Of a DNA stretch of 39,733 nucleotides, positions 7,463-16,205 are shown piece after piece. The translations under genes were made by a program, and so were the position numbers. Every line of letters starts with the position of its first letter. Within the stretch, counting starts at the first letter, position 1. The notes beneath the pieces were generated by a model, which did not search any database, was not told where the DNA came from, and saw only the letters and a list, made by a program, of their open reading frames with translations. This DNA is from Opitutaceae bacterium (GTDB lineage: Bacteria; Verrucomicrobiota; Verrucomicrobiia; Opitutales; Opitutaceae): NCBI GenBank assembly GCA_016794785.1, contig JAEUHC010000022.1, positions 1 through 39,733 of the forward strand, read 5' to 3'.

Positions 7463-9283
7463 CTACAGTTTCAGCAGATGCTCGGCGGCGCGGGCGGCGT
7501 AGTTTTCACCGCCCGCACGCGCGTCGCTCTTCGCGTTGGCCTCGTAGAGCGGGCGGAAACTGGCCGGGCGATCGGGCAGCAGCGTGAGGAAGTTCAGCGC
7601 CTCCAGGCGGAGCTCGGCGCTGCGGTCCGGGGCGAGGTCAGCGGCGAGCACGGGCCACGCGCTCGCGCCGCCGCCCTGGCGGGCGGTGGCGAAGGCGGCG
7701 GCGGCGCGCACGGCGCCCACGGCGTCCTTGAGGAGCGGCGCGAGATCGGCCGTCACGGTTTTCGGCGCGCGCAGCGCGGCGAGCGCGGCCCAGTAGCGGA
7801 TCGCGGGCAGCGGATCGGCGAGGGCGGTGCGGAGCACGGCCGGGGCGGGGGCGGCGCCGAGCTGGAGGCGATCGATGGTGTCGAGGATGCGCGCGAGCGG
7901 GTAGCGCGTGTCGTCGGCGCCGAGCAGGGCGGGGGACTTGCCGGCCGCCAGCTCACGGAGCAACGACTCGGGCATGAAGCCGGTATCGCGCGTGCGCAGG
8001 AGATGCGCGCGGTTGGCGGCGCGGAAGCGCTCCAGGGTCGCGCGATGCGCCGGATCGGCGGCGAGGTTGCGCACGTTGTCGTAGTCGTTCGCGAGATCGA
8101 AGAGCTGCTCGGGAGGCGTCGGCTCGAAGAACGAGGCCTGCGTGGCGTTGAGTTTGCCCTCTTTCCGCAGGCGGTCCCATTCCTTGGCCGAGGATTGCTG
8201 CCAGAGATAAGTGACGAACTGCATGGTCGGCAGCTCGGGCCGGTAGTTGCGGATGTAGCGGTAGCGGCCGTCGGTCACGGCGCGGCAGAGATCGATGCGC
8301 TCGTCCATGCGATCGCGGAAATTGTAGGTGAACTCGGGCGCGGGCTGGCGCGCGGGCCCGGCGATGGCGCGGCCTTGCAGATAGGCGGGGGCTTTCACGC
8401 CGGCGAGGCTCAGCACGGTGGGGGCGAGGTCCACCCAGTTGACGAGTTCCTGCGAGCGCGAGCCGGCGGCGGCGGGCGCGAGATGGCGGAAGTTTTTCGG
8501 GAAACGCACCGCGAGGCACGGATGCGTGCCGACCTCGTAGAGGAATCGCTTGCTGCGGGGGAGAACGCCGCCGTGGTCGGAATAGTAGAAGACGATGGTG
8601 TCGTCCGCGAGGCCCTCGGCCTCGAGCTTGGCGAGGATCTCGCCGAGCTGGCGGTCGCCTTCGCCCACGCGCTCGTAGTATTGCGCGATGTCCGTGCGGA
8701 CTTCCGGGGTGTCGGGCAGGTAGGCGGGCACGCGGACCTTGGCCGGGTCGGCCTTGATCGGGAAGCGGCGGTGCAGCGAGCTCTCGTGGCTGGTGTTGTT
8801 GTTGAAAACGGCGAAGAAAGGCTGGCCGGGCTTCCGGTTTTTGTAGTGGGCCTGGTTGTTGTTTTGATCCCAGGTCCCCTCGAGGACGGCGGCGTTGTAG
8901 TCGGTCTTGCTGTTATTGGTCGTGTAGTAGCCGGCGTCGCGCAGGTAGGCGGGAAAGTAGCGCAGCCACGAAGGCATGGGCACGTTGCTGCGCATGTGCT
9001 GGGTGCCGAGCGAGGGCGCATACATGCCGGTGATGATGCTCGCGCGCGTGGGGGCGCAGACGGCGGAGGTCGAGTAGGCGCGCTCATAGAGGATGCCCTC
9101 GCGCGCGATGCGATCAAAGGTGGGCGTCTGCGCGAGCGGGTCGCCGTAGGCGCTGTAGAAAATCGCCGCCGCGTCCTCGGCGACGAGCCAGAGGATGTTG
9201 GGCTTGGCCGCGGGATCGGCTGCGCGAGCGAGCGTGAAAAGAGACAGCAGGATGAGGCCGATCAAGCGGGGGTGTCGTTTCAT
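7463..9283 (-). CDS. type I sulfatase (heparan N-sulfatase-like) with HEAT-like C-terminus
   Basis: The 606-residue product has a signal peptide to about residue 22. The first metal site is Glu36-Asp37 (VAED) in place of the usual Asp-Asp. The maturation motif is C76-A-P-T-R, with Thr where Ser or Ala is usual, followed by ASIITGMYAPSLGTQHMRS. The second site is YYSDHGG (Asp236-His237). These variants are typical of S1_8/sulfamidase-like enzymes of environmental Verrucomicrobia and Planctomycetes, so it should be active if CxPTR is accepted by the maturase. Residues about 461-595 form several helical pairs resembling HEAT repeats, an extra domain beyond the catalytic core. ATG 9283 is preferred over an upstream start at 9325 because it begins the signal peptide. 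Confidence 0.9.
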   Translation of the reverse strand: MKRHPRLIGLILLSLFTLARAADPAAKPNILWLVAEDAAAIFYSAYGDPLAQTPTFDRIAREGILYERAYSTSAVCAPTRASIITGMYAPSLGTQHMRSNVPMPSWLRYFPAYLRDAGYYTTNNSKTDYNAAVLEGTWDQNNNQAHYKNRKPGQPFFAVFNNNTSHESSLHRRFPIKADPAKVRVPAYLPDTPEVRTDIAQYYERVGEGDRQLGEILAKLEAEGLADDTIVFYYSDHGGVLPRSKRFLYEVGTHPCLAVRFPKNFRHLAPAAAGSRSQELVNWVDLAPTVLSLAGVKAPAYLQGRAIAGPARQPAPEFTYNFRDRMDERIDLCRAVTDGRYRYIRNYRPELPTMQFVTYLWQQSSAKEWDRLRKEGKLNATQASFFEPTPPEQLFDLANDYDNVRNLAADPAHRATLERFRAANRAHLLRTRDTGFMPESLLRELAAGKSPALLGADDTRYPLARILDTIDRLQLGAAPAPAVLRTALADPLPAIRYWAALAALRAPKTVTADLAPLLKDAVGAVRAAAAFATARQGGGASAWPVLAADLAPDRSAELRLEALNFLTLLPDRPASFRPLYEANAKSDARAGGENYAARAAEHLLKL

Positions 9284-9366
9284 GGGAGGGTGACGGGAGT
9301 GTTTCAAAATGACGGCGATGAACAAGGCGTTTGTCTTGGCGGCCGAAAACAGAGAGACACCTGAAT

Positions 9367-11514
9367 ATGCATTCGGCGCATTCTCATCATCCCACGCGGC
9401 GCGAATGGTTGAGGACGATGGCCGTCACGGCCACGGCGGCGGCCTGCCCGGGCGCCGTGCGCGGTCAGGCTGCTGTGCCGCCGTCCGCGCGCGCCATCAC
9501 GGACTACCTCGAAACGCTGCGCCGCCCCGAGGGCGGCTATGCCTGGGGTGATCAGGAGCTGCCCCATCTGACGCCGACGTTTCATGCCATCGGCGCCTAT
9601 CGCGCGCTCAGTCTCGCGCCGCCGCGTCGTGAGGCGCTGGCGGCGTGGGTGCGAGCGAATCACCCGCGCGAACTCAAGAAACTGGAGCAGGAGCGCCGCA
9701 TCTTCGACTGGCAGCAGATCCAAGCGCTCGCGTGGCTCGGCGCGGACCTCACGGAGTATCGCCCGAAGGTCGCCGCGCTCACGCAGCCGCTCGCCTACCT
9801 CAAGCAATACGAGCGCAACGGCTATCCGGTCATGCAGTCGGAGCTGGGCGCGGTGCTCTCGCACGCCCTGCTCGGGCTCCCGCTGGCGGGCATCGAGGGC
9901 GCGTTCGGCAGCTACATCGATGTGCGCCGCCGCGCCAACGGCAGCTTCAACAACACGCCGGCCGCCGACGGCGGCGACGGCCACGTGATGAACACGCTCT
10001 GGGCCTTGCAGGCGGCGCGCGCGCTAGGCCGCGAGATCGCGCAAAAGGACGAGTTGATCGCGTGGCTGCGCGCCTGCCAGTTGCCGGGCGGCGGTTTCAC
10101 CTATCAACCGCAGCCGATGTTCGGCGGCGTGGACGACATCGCCTATACCCGCGCGGCGCTGCGCGCGCTCCAACTGCTCGGCGCCACGCCGGCCAACCGC
10201 GAGGCGTGCATTGCCCAGATTCATTCCCTCGCCAAAGCCGACGGCGGCTTCGCCGATCGCGCGGGCTGGCTGAGCAACGCCGGCGCGACGTGGTGCGCGC
10301 TCGATGCCCTTGATGCGCTGGGCGCGCTCGATTCGATCGCGACCGTGAAGCGCCGCGCGCCGCGCCCGCGCGCGACGTTGCCCGCGGATTTGAAAATTTT
10401 CTCCGCGCAGATCGAGTCGCACGGGCAGGGCAGCCCGGCCGAGGCGGTCGAGCTGGCCCGCGCCCTGAAAATCGATCTCTGGGGCGCAAAAAATGCGAAG
10501 CCAGCCTGGGCCGCGCGCGTGCGCGCGATCGCCGCGGAGCGCAAAGTGCCGGTGACCTTTTTCACCGCCGACGAGGAATACGGCACCTGGGTCCACATCC
10601 CGGGCTTGGGGACCTACAGCCACACGAGCGATCTCGTGGCGCCGGGCGACACCGACATCGGCCCGCCGCTCGGCACACGGGCTGCCAATTCCCCGGCGGT
10701 CACGTGGCCGGATTTCCGCACACGCCGGCTCGCACCGCTGCACCAGGGCCGCGGCCGCCTCATCTGGCAGTTCGGCGAGAACGAGGAGCTCGTGCGGATG
10801 TTTCTCGACGACTCTTTCGAGCGCGGCGGGTTTTCCGCGATCAGCACCTACCACTTCGGCAACCCGGATTTCATGAACACGGAGCCGTTCCTCAACCGCT
10901 GGCGCGGGCGCATCCCGTTCATCGGCCTGCAGGACGCGCATGGCCCCGAGCCATGGTGGTTCGCGGATCAGACGACCGGCTTTCGCACGCTCTTCCTCGC
11001 GACCGAGCCGAGCTGGGACGGCTGGCTCAACGCGCTGAAAAACAACTGGACCGTGGCCGTGCGCCGCGATGTGTGGACCAACGGCCGCACCTGGATGCAC
11101 GCCGGCTCCGACGAAGTCGCCGACTTCGTGCGCGCCCGCGAATCCGCGTGGCGCTGGTGGGACAACCCCGCGATCGCGCGGCCGATGGTCTCGCTCGAGG
11201 CGCTGCGCCCCGGCGACGAATTCGAGGCGGGCCGGCCCGAGCGCGGCGTAGCCCTGCGCGTGCGCTGCGCGTGGGAAAATACCCCGCAGGGCCTGCTCAA
11301 GGCACCGCTCTCCGAACTCGTCTCGCTCACGGTGGACGGTGCCGTCGTGACGCCGACGCTGTTGGAGAAAAAACGCTCCAACGGCCTGCGCGACGAGCAC
11401 GCGCACTTCTTCGCGCTGCCGGAGTCCTCCCGCGGACCGCACACCGCGACCGCCACCGTGCGCATCCTTGCGACCGGCGCGAACGTCTCCCGCCCGATCG
11501 AGTTTTCGACCTGA
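9367..11514 (+). CDS. exported fusion: prenyltransferase-type toroid plus PHP-like domain
   Basis: The 715-residue product starts with a Tat-like signal (PTRREWLRTMAVTATAAAC), so it is probably exported folded. Residues about 40-325 carry repeats with the GGF signature of terpene-cyclase/prenyltransferase alpha-toroids (GGYAWGD, GGGFTYQPQP near 241, DGGFADRAGWLS near 291). From about 340 to 600 a second domain reads like a PHP hydrolase: SAQIESHGQGSPAEAVELA, then DLWGAKNAK, FFTADEE and LQDAHGPE near 521, all offering His/Asp/Glu ligands. A beta-rich tail follows. The joining of the two folds is unusual and its reaction is unknown. ATG 9367 is chosen because it precedes the Tat motif. The TonB receptor starts 25 bases downstream, so the two are likely cotranscribed. 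Confidence 0.7.
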   Translation: MHSAHSHHPTRREWLRTMAVTATAAACPGAVRGQAAVPPSARAITDYLETLRRPEGGYAWGDQELPHLTPTFHAIGAYRALSLAPPRREALAAWVRANHPRELKKLEQERRIFDWQQIQALAWLGADLTEYRPKVAALTQPLAYLKQYERNGYPVMQSELGAVLSHALLGLPLAGIEGAFGSYIDVRRRANGSFNNTPAADGGDGHVMNTLWALQAARALGREIAQKDELIAWLRACQLPGGGFTYQPQPMFGGVDDIAYTRAALRALQLLGATPANREACIAQIHSLAKADGGFADRAGWLSNAGATWCALDALDALGALDSIATVKRRAPRPRATLPADLKIFSAQIESHGQGSPAEAVELARALKIDLWGAKNAKPAWAARVRAIAAERKVPVTFFTADEEYGTWVHIPGLGTYSHTSDLVAPGDTDIGPPLGTRAANSPAVTWPDFRTRRLAPLHQGRGRLIWQFGENEELVRMFLDDSFERGGFSAISTYHFGNPDFMNTEPFLNRWRGRIPFIGLQDAHGPEPWWFADQTTGFRTLFLATEPSWDGWLNALKNNWTVAVRRDVWTNGRTWMHAGSDEVADFVRARESAWRWWDNPAIARPMVSLEALRPGDEFEAGRPERGVALRVRCAWENTPQGLLKAPLSELVSLTVDGAVVTPTLLEKKRSNGLRDEHAHFFALPESSRGPHTATATVRILATGANVSRPIEFST

Positions 11515-11539
11515 CCGCACCCACCCAATCAACCCTCTC

Positions 11540-14434
11540 ATGCGCCTCCCCTTCGTCCCATTCCTCGCCTTCACCCTCCTGTTCGCGCCTGCCTTCGCGC
11601 AAACAATCACCCCTGCGCCCTCGCCGGCGCCCGCGAAAGCCGCCGACGGCACCGTCACCCTCTCGCCCTTCGAAGTCCGCGCCGAGGACGATGCCGGCTA
11701 TCAGGCGATGAACACCACCTCCGGCAGCCGGCTCGCCACGAGCTTGCGCGACACGGCCGCGGCCATCTCGCCGTTCACGCCGGAATTTCTTTCCGACATC
11801 GCCGCCACGAACATCACCGAGATGCTCGCCTACGCCTCCAACGCCGAGCTCAACGCCGGCGATTCCGAGGGTGCTGGCTTCAACAATCCCCGCGATTTCA
11901 ACTCCGCGGGCGGCGAACCCTTCCGCATCCGCGGTATCCCCGGCGGCGTCTCCACCGACTACGTCGAAAACGCCGCGCCCCAGGATCTCTACAACATCGA
12001 GCGCGCCGAGGTCGCGAGCGGCGCCAACTCCATCCTCTTCGGTTCGGGCGACGCCGGCGGCCTCGTCTCGCTCTCGAGCAAGCGCGCCAACGTCGCGCGC
12101 AACAAGTATTCCGCGCAGGCGGTGTTTGGCTCGTGGGATTACGAACGCTACACCACCGACCTCAACCAAGTGATCGTGCCGCGCACGCTCGCGGTTCGCA
12201 TCAACGCCCTCTACGGCAACGCCAAGGCCTGGCGACGCTATGAGTTCAACGACACCCAGCGCGCCACCGGCGCCGTGACCTACAAGCCCTTTGCCCGCAC
12301 CACGCTCTCCGCCAATTACGAGAGCGGCCGCACGGCGAACAGCGCCGGCGTGAAGTGGAACACCACCGATCAGGCCACGCGCTGGATCAACGCAGGCCGG
12401 GCCGTCACGGATGCGACCGTGGCCGATCCGGCGCGCGGCATCATCAATTTCGGCACCAACCAGCGCTTCACGTTTTTCACCGGCGACGGCTTCGTCTCCA
12501 ACCTCCGCCTCGAAAACCGCAGCAGCATCGCGCCCGGCACGGCCGACACGCTCATTTCCCCCACGATCTTTCCCTACGACATCAACTGGGCTGGCCCTTC
12601 GTCGCGTCTTCAGCGCACCTTCAACAACTGGCAGGTTTCGCTCGAACACCGCTTCACCGAGACCTTCACCGTGCAGGCGATCTACTTGAAGAACCAGACG
12701 CGGGCGAAAGCCCGCTCGTTTGTCTTCAACACGAGCGGCGGCAATACCATGGATCTCTTCGGTGACCCGAATCTCACCATCCCCGCGCCCAGCGGCACCG
12801 GCACGATCCCCAATCCGCGCGCCGGCCAGCTCTACCTGGAGTCGAACAACAACCGCGACTTCACCGACACCGACAACGACATCAAGCGGGTCATGGCCGC
12901 CTACGAGCTGAAGCTCGGCAAGATGGCCGGACTGCACCGCTTCGCCGGCATGTTCGAGCGCGCGCGCCAGGACCGTCACACAGGATCGCAGCGCGAGATT
13001 CTCATCGATCAGGCCAACCGCCCGGTTTCCAACGCCACGCCCGAGAACGCGCAGAATCTCCTCTGGCGCCGCAGCTATCTCAAGGAGGGCGACTACGACA
13101 CCTACGCGCTGCTCGGCCTCTACACGCCGCTCGCGCCCTTCACCTACAACGGCCTCACGCTCAACGCCCGCCCGATCAATACGGGTGAACTCTTCGCCGT
13201 GAAGGAGACCGACTCCCTCATGCTCGCCGCGCAGAGCTCGTGGCTCAACGGACTCGTGACGAGCACGCTCGGCTACCGGCGGGACGACATCGTTTATCTC
13301 GACAGCACTTCCGGCCGCGTCACCTCCGCCACCGATCCACGCGTCACCTCGGGCCAGATGCTGCTCAACGAGGTCGTGGCGCTCCCCGGCTACGGAAGAA
13401 ATACCTTCACGGCCGACACGCTGACCGCGGGTGGAGTGCTGCACTTCAGCCGGCGCTTCTCCGTTTTCTACAACCAGTCCACCAACCACGGCGCGCCGCG
13501 ATTCGACCGGCGCATTCTGCCCGACGGCCGCATCCCGCCGCCGCCCGAGGGTGAGACGCGCGACATCGGCTTCATGCTCGATCCGTTTGGCGACGACCGG
13601 TTTTTCCTCCGCGCGTCCTATTTCGAGACTGCCCAGATCGGCGACGCCGCGGTGTCACCGAGCGGCGCCGTGACCAATGCCGCCGCGCTCGGCCGCTCGC
13701 AGACCCTCGCGGTCAACGCCGCCTTCGTCGCCGCCGGCCGGATGACGCAGGCCCAGGCCGACGCCGCGGGCTTCAACTGGAACGCCGCGATCATCGACAC
13801 CAAGAGCCGCGGCTACGAAGTGGAGATGGTGGCCAACCCCACGCGCCAGTGGACCATCCGCGCCAACTACTCGCACTCGTCACGGGACCGCGAAAACTTC
13901 TTTGCCGAGGGCTACACGTTCTTCGCCCAGAAATTCACGGAGTGGCGCGCGCTCGCCGCCGGCAACGCCGCACTCCTCGCCACGGTCGAAACCAACATCA
14001 CCGCGATTCAAAACAACGAGCTCGACGGGCGCGCCGTCGCGCAGGAGCAGGGCTTCGGCTCCATCCCGCACAAGGCCACGGTCACCTCGCGCTACCGGTT
14101 CAGCGAGGGCCGGCTCAAGGGCGCGTTCGTCGGCGGCGCCGTGCGCTACCAGTCGGGCGCGTTCAGCCAGACCGACACCCGCGCCGCGACCGCCGGTGGC
14201 ACGGGCAAGAGTTACTTCACCGAAGGCACGCTCTTCACCGATGCGTTCGTCGGCTATCCGTTCCGCCTGCCATGGCAGCCCAAGGTCGCGATGCGCGTGC
14301 AGCTCAACGGCCGCAACATCTTCAATGCCGACCTCGTGAGCCTCGCCCGCTACAACGCCGATTTCAGCGGCCCCCGCCGCATCTACCTCCGCGAGCCGCG
14401 TTCCTGGCGGCTGACGGTGTCGGCGGAGTTTTGA
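11540..14434 (+). CDS. TonB-dependent outer-membrane receptor
   Basis: This 964-residue protein is a ligand-gated importer of the outer membrane driven by TonB-ExbBD. A signal peptide ends at AFAQ (about residue 20). The mature N-terminus VTLSPFEVRAEDDAGYQA followed by SGSRLATSLRDTAAAIS is the arrangement typical of Opitutaceae receptors. The plug domain spans about 55-190 (RIRGIPGG, NIERAEVASGANSILFG) and the rest is a 22-strand barrel ending in a terminal Phe (SWRLTVSAEF). No SusD partner is present, so this is not a Bacteroidetes-type SusCD pair. Its place after the toroid/PHP gene and next to sulfatases suggests uptake of a glycan fragment or related ligand; the real ligand is unknown. 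The leader CAACCCTCTC replaces a Shine-Dalgarno site. Confidence 0.93.
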   Translation: MRLPFVPFLAFTLLFAPAFAQTITPAPSPAPAKAADGTVTLSPFEVRAEDDAGYQAMNTTSGSRLATSLRDTAAAISPFTPEFLSDIAATNITEMLAYASNAELNAGDSEGAGFNNPRDFNSAGGEPFRIRGIPGGVSTDYVENAAPQDLYNIERAEVASGANSILFGSGDAGGLVSLSSKRANVARNKYSAQAVFGSWDYERYTTDLNQVIVPRTLAVRINALYGNAKAWRRYEFNDTQRATGAVTYKPFARTTLSANYESGRTANSAGVKWNTTDQATRWINAGRAVTDATVADPARGIINFGTNQRFTFFTGDGFVSNLRLENRSSIAPGTADTLISPTIFPYDINWAGPSSRLQRTFNNWQVSLEHRFTETFTVQAIYLKNQTRAKARSFVFNTSGGNTMDLFGDPNLTIPAPSGTGTIPNPRAGQLYLESNNNRDFTDTDNDIKRVMAAYELKLGKMAGLHRFAGMFERARQDRHTGSQREILIDQANRPVSNATPENAQNLLWRRSYLKEGDYDTYALLGLYTPLAPFTYNGLTLNARPINTGELFAVKETDSLMLAAQSSWLNGLVTSTLGYRRDDIVYLDSTSGRVTSATDPRVTSGQMLLNEVVALPGYGRNTFTADTLTAGGVLHFSRRFSVFYNQSTNHGAPRFDRRILPDGRIPPPPEGETRDIGFMLDPFGDDRFFLRASYFETAQIGDAAVSPSGAVTNAAALGRSQTLAVNAAFVAAGRMTQAQADAAGFNWNAAIIDTKSRGYEVEMVANPTRQWTIRANYSHSSRDRENFFAEGYTFFAQKFTEWRALAAGNAALLATVETNITAIQNNELDGRAVAQEQGFGSIPHKATVTSRYRFSEGRLKGAFVGGAVRYQSGAFSQTDTRAATAGGTGKSYFTEGTLFTDAFVGYPFRLPWQPKVAMRVQLNGRNIFNADLVSLARYNADFSGPRRIYLREPRSWRLTVSAEF

Positions 14435-14457
14435 TCGGCCGCGATTGCGGCGCTACT

Positions 14458-14480
14458 CCCCGGAAGCGAATCCGGGGTTT
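14458..14480 (+). terminator. weak terminator-like hairpin after the TonB receptor
   Basis: A perfect 7-base stem, CCCCGGA (14458-14464) and TCCGGGG (14471-14477), with a six-base loop is followed by only three T. It lies 24 bases after the receptor stop and directly before REP copy B. It could stop transcription weakly, but the short T-run makes this uncertain. Confidence 0.35.
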
Positions 14481-14483
14481 GCT

Positions 14484-14535
14484 TGTGGGAGGGGCTTTAT
14501 GCCCCGATGAGTCGCGGGATAAACCCGCTCCCACA
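14484..14535. repeat. REP-type palindrome, family I, copy B
   Basis: This 52-base element starts TGTGGGAGGGGC and ends CGCTCCCACA and differs from copy A (731-782) at 4 positions. It has the same two inner hairpins with TTTA-type loops. GTTTG precedes and CAAACTGA follows it, echoing the outer inverted pair of copy A. It lies between the TonB receptor and the oxidoreductase gene. A frame open through it gives a false N-terminal extension to the next gene. Confidence 0.8.
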
Positions 14536-14614
14536 GTGCAGGCCCAATCAAACTGATGCCGCCGAATCCGGCGTTGCCCTTTCTCCGTCCTGCGCTCGCA
14601 TCTTGTCCATCCGC

Positions 14615-16033
14615 ATGAATACCCCGCTCGCGAATTCCGCACATCCCACGCGCCGCACGTTCCTGAAAACCTCCGCGCTCGCCGCCGCCGCGTTTTCGCT
14701 GCCGCGCTTCAGCATCGCGCAGGCGGGCGGCTCGCCGAACTCGAAGATCAACGTCGCGTGCATCGGCATCGGCAACCGCGGCTTCTACGCTGTCTCGGAG
14801 CTGATGAAGGACCCGCGCGTGAACCTCGTGGCGTTTTGCGACGTGGACCAGACACTCGTGGAGAAAACCTACCAGCGCGGCGCCGAGCTGAAGGCCGGCT
14901 CGCAGCTCACGTGCGCGGATCTGCCGACCGTGCGGCTCTTCCGCGATTACCGGGAGATGTTCGCGACGTTCGCCGACAAGTTCGACGCGGTCACGGTTTC
15001 GACGCCCGACCATCATCACTACCCGGCGGCGATGCTCGCCATCAAACACGGCAAGCACGTCTATGTGGAGAAGCCGCTCACGCATACGGTGGGCGAGGCG
15101 CGCGCGCTGCGGGCGGCGGCGAAGAAGAAAGGCATCATCTCCCAGATGGGCAACCAGGGCCGCGCCACGGAGGGCATCCGCCTGATGCGCGAGTGGGTGC
15201 AAGCCGGCGTAATCGGCGACGTGCGCGAGGTGCAGGCGTGGTCGCCGGAGTTCAACAACACCTATTTTATCCGGCCGGAAAAGCTGCCGCTCGAAAAACA
15301 AACGCCGCCCGCGACGCTCGACTGGGACCTGTGGTGCGGCCCGGCCGCGAAACGAGCCTATCACGAGTCGATCGCCCCGGTGCGCTGGCGGGGCTGGTGG
15401 CATTATGGCAATGGCATGCTCGGCGACTGGGCGTGCCACACGCTCGATGCGCCGTTCTGGGCGCTCGATCTTGGCTCGCCGTCATCGGTTGAGGCCAAGG
15501 TGAGCGACGTAAGCGACGAGATTACCCCGCTCACCGCGGTGGTGACGTATCACTTCCCCGCCCGCGGCAAGCTCCCGCCGGTGAAGCTCACCTGGCGGGA
15601 GGGCCCCGGCACCAAACCGCGCCCGCCGCGCGGGTGGGAGGATGATGCGACCAAGCCGGGCCTGCCCGCGCGCGGCATGATGATGCTCGGTGCGAAGCAC
15701 ACGCTCTACGCCCCGGGCGGCCGCCCCGACAGCCCCCGGCTCGTCGGCACCCAGGTGATGGAGGAGTTCAAGCAGAACCGCCCCGCCCCCACGATCCCGC
15801 GGGTGATCGGGGGCCCGATGAAGGAATGGCTCAACGCGATCGCGAAGGAAGGTCCGCTGCCGGGATCCAATTTCGAGTATTCCGTGCCGCTCTCCGAGAT
15901 GGTGCTGCTCGGTGTGCTCGCGATGCGCACCGGCAAAAAAATCGAGTGGGATGGCAAGGCCGGCCGCATCACCAACGACCAAGCGCTCAACCGCTACGTC
16001 GAGATCACGGCGCGGGCCGGGTGGAAGGTCTGA
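14615..16033 (+). CDS. Tat-exported Gfo/Idh/MocA-family oxidoreductase
   Basis: The 472-residue NAD(P)-dependent sugar or cyclitol dehydrogenase begins with a twin-arginine signal (TRRTFLKTSALAAAAF, Arg13-Arg14, cleavage near SIAQA), so it is exported folded with its cofactor. The Rossmann motif is GIGNRG (51-56), the family lysine motif is EKP (152-154), and GDWACHTLDAPFWAL supplies the catalytic-region histidine. Tat-exported members are frequent in Verrucomicrobia and Planctomycetes. Some exported relatives use bound NAD(P) in non-oxidative sugar chemistry. ATG 14615 is chosen because it precedes the Tat motif; the open frame upstream is the REP element. It may be cotranscribed with the receptor, separated by the REP. 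Confidence 0.92.
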   Translation: MNTPLANSAHPTRRTFLKTSALAAAAFSLPRFSIAQAGGSPNSKINVACIGIGNRGFYAVSELMKDPRVNLVAFCDVDQTLVEKTYQRGAELKAGSQLTCADLPTVRLFRDYREMFATFADKFDAVTVSTPDHHHYPAAMLAIKHGKHVYVEKPLTHTVGEARALRAAAKKKGIISQMGNQGRATEGIRLMREWVQAGVIGDVREVQAWSPEFNNTYFIRPEKLPLEKQTPPATLDWDLWCGPAAKRAYHESIAPVRWRGWWHYGNGMLGDWACHTLDAPFWALDLGSPSSVEAKVSDVSDEITPLTAVVTYHFPARGKLPPVKLTWREGPGTKPRPPRGWEDDATKPGLPARGMMMLGAKHTLYAPGGRPDSPRLVGTQVMEEFKQNRPAPTIPRVIGGPMKEWLNAIAKEGPLPGSNFEYSVPLSEMVLLGVLAMRTGKKIEWDGKAGRITNDQALNRYVEITARAGWKV

Positions 16034-16047
16034 AGCCGGAGGGAAAA

Positions 16048-16152
16048 AGGTAGGGCTGGCTCTCCGAGCCGGCCTGGGTTGCAGAGTGATTCGCGCGCAG
16101 GATTCGAAACGAGGCTTGGAACTCAGGCCGCCTCGGAGAAGCGGCCCCACCT
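16048..16152. repeat. intergenic palindrome, family II, copy 2
   Basis: Arms of 27 bases at 16048-16074 and 16126-16152 are imperfect inverted copies. Arm 1 reads GTAGGGC, TGGCT, loop CTCCG, AGCCG, GCC. Arm 2 on the other strand reads GTGGGGC, CGCTT, CTCCG, AGGCG, GCC. The stems differ but each remains able to pair (with G-T pairs), and the loop is constant. It lies between convergent genes ending at 16033 and 16206. Confidence 0.75.
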
Positions 16153-16205
16153 CAAAGCGCGCCCGGCGGTTGCGCCTTTTCTTTGCGTCGCCACCCGCCT
16201 CGCCT

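Noticed and set aside
7454..9364. A 636-residue plus-strand open frame opposite the third sulfatase
   Set aside because: The opposite strand carries complete sulfatase motifs. The plus-strand product is Gly/Glu/Arg-rich shadow sequence.
11327..13489. A 720-residue minus-strand frame opposite the TonB receptor
   Set aside because: Antisense of a clear receptor gene, with no domain pattern.
11540..14434. A SusC/SusD-type uptake pair
   Set aside because: No SusD-like lipoprotein is adjacent and the receptor N-terminus is of the Opitutaceae type without a SusC carboxypeptidase-like domain.
14483..14614. An N-terminal extension of the Gfo/Idh/MocA protein
   Set aside because: The extension is the translated REP element; the Tat signal starts at the ATG at 14615.
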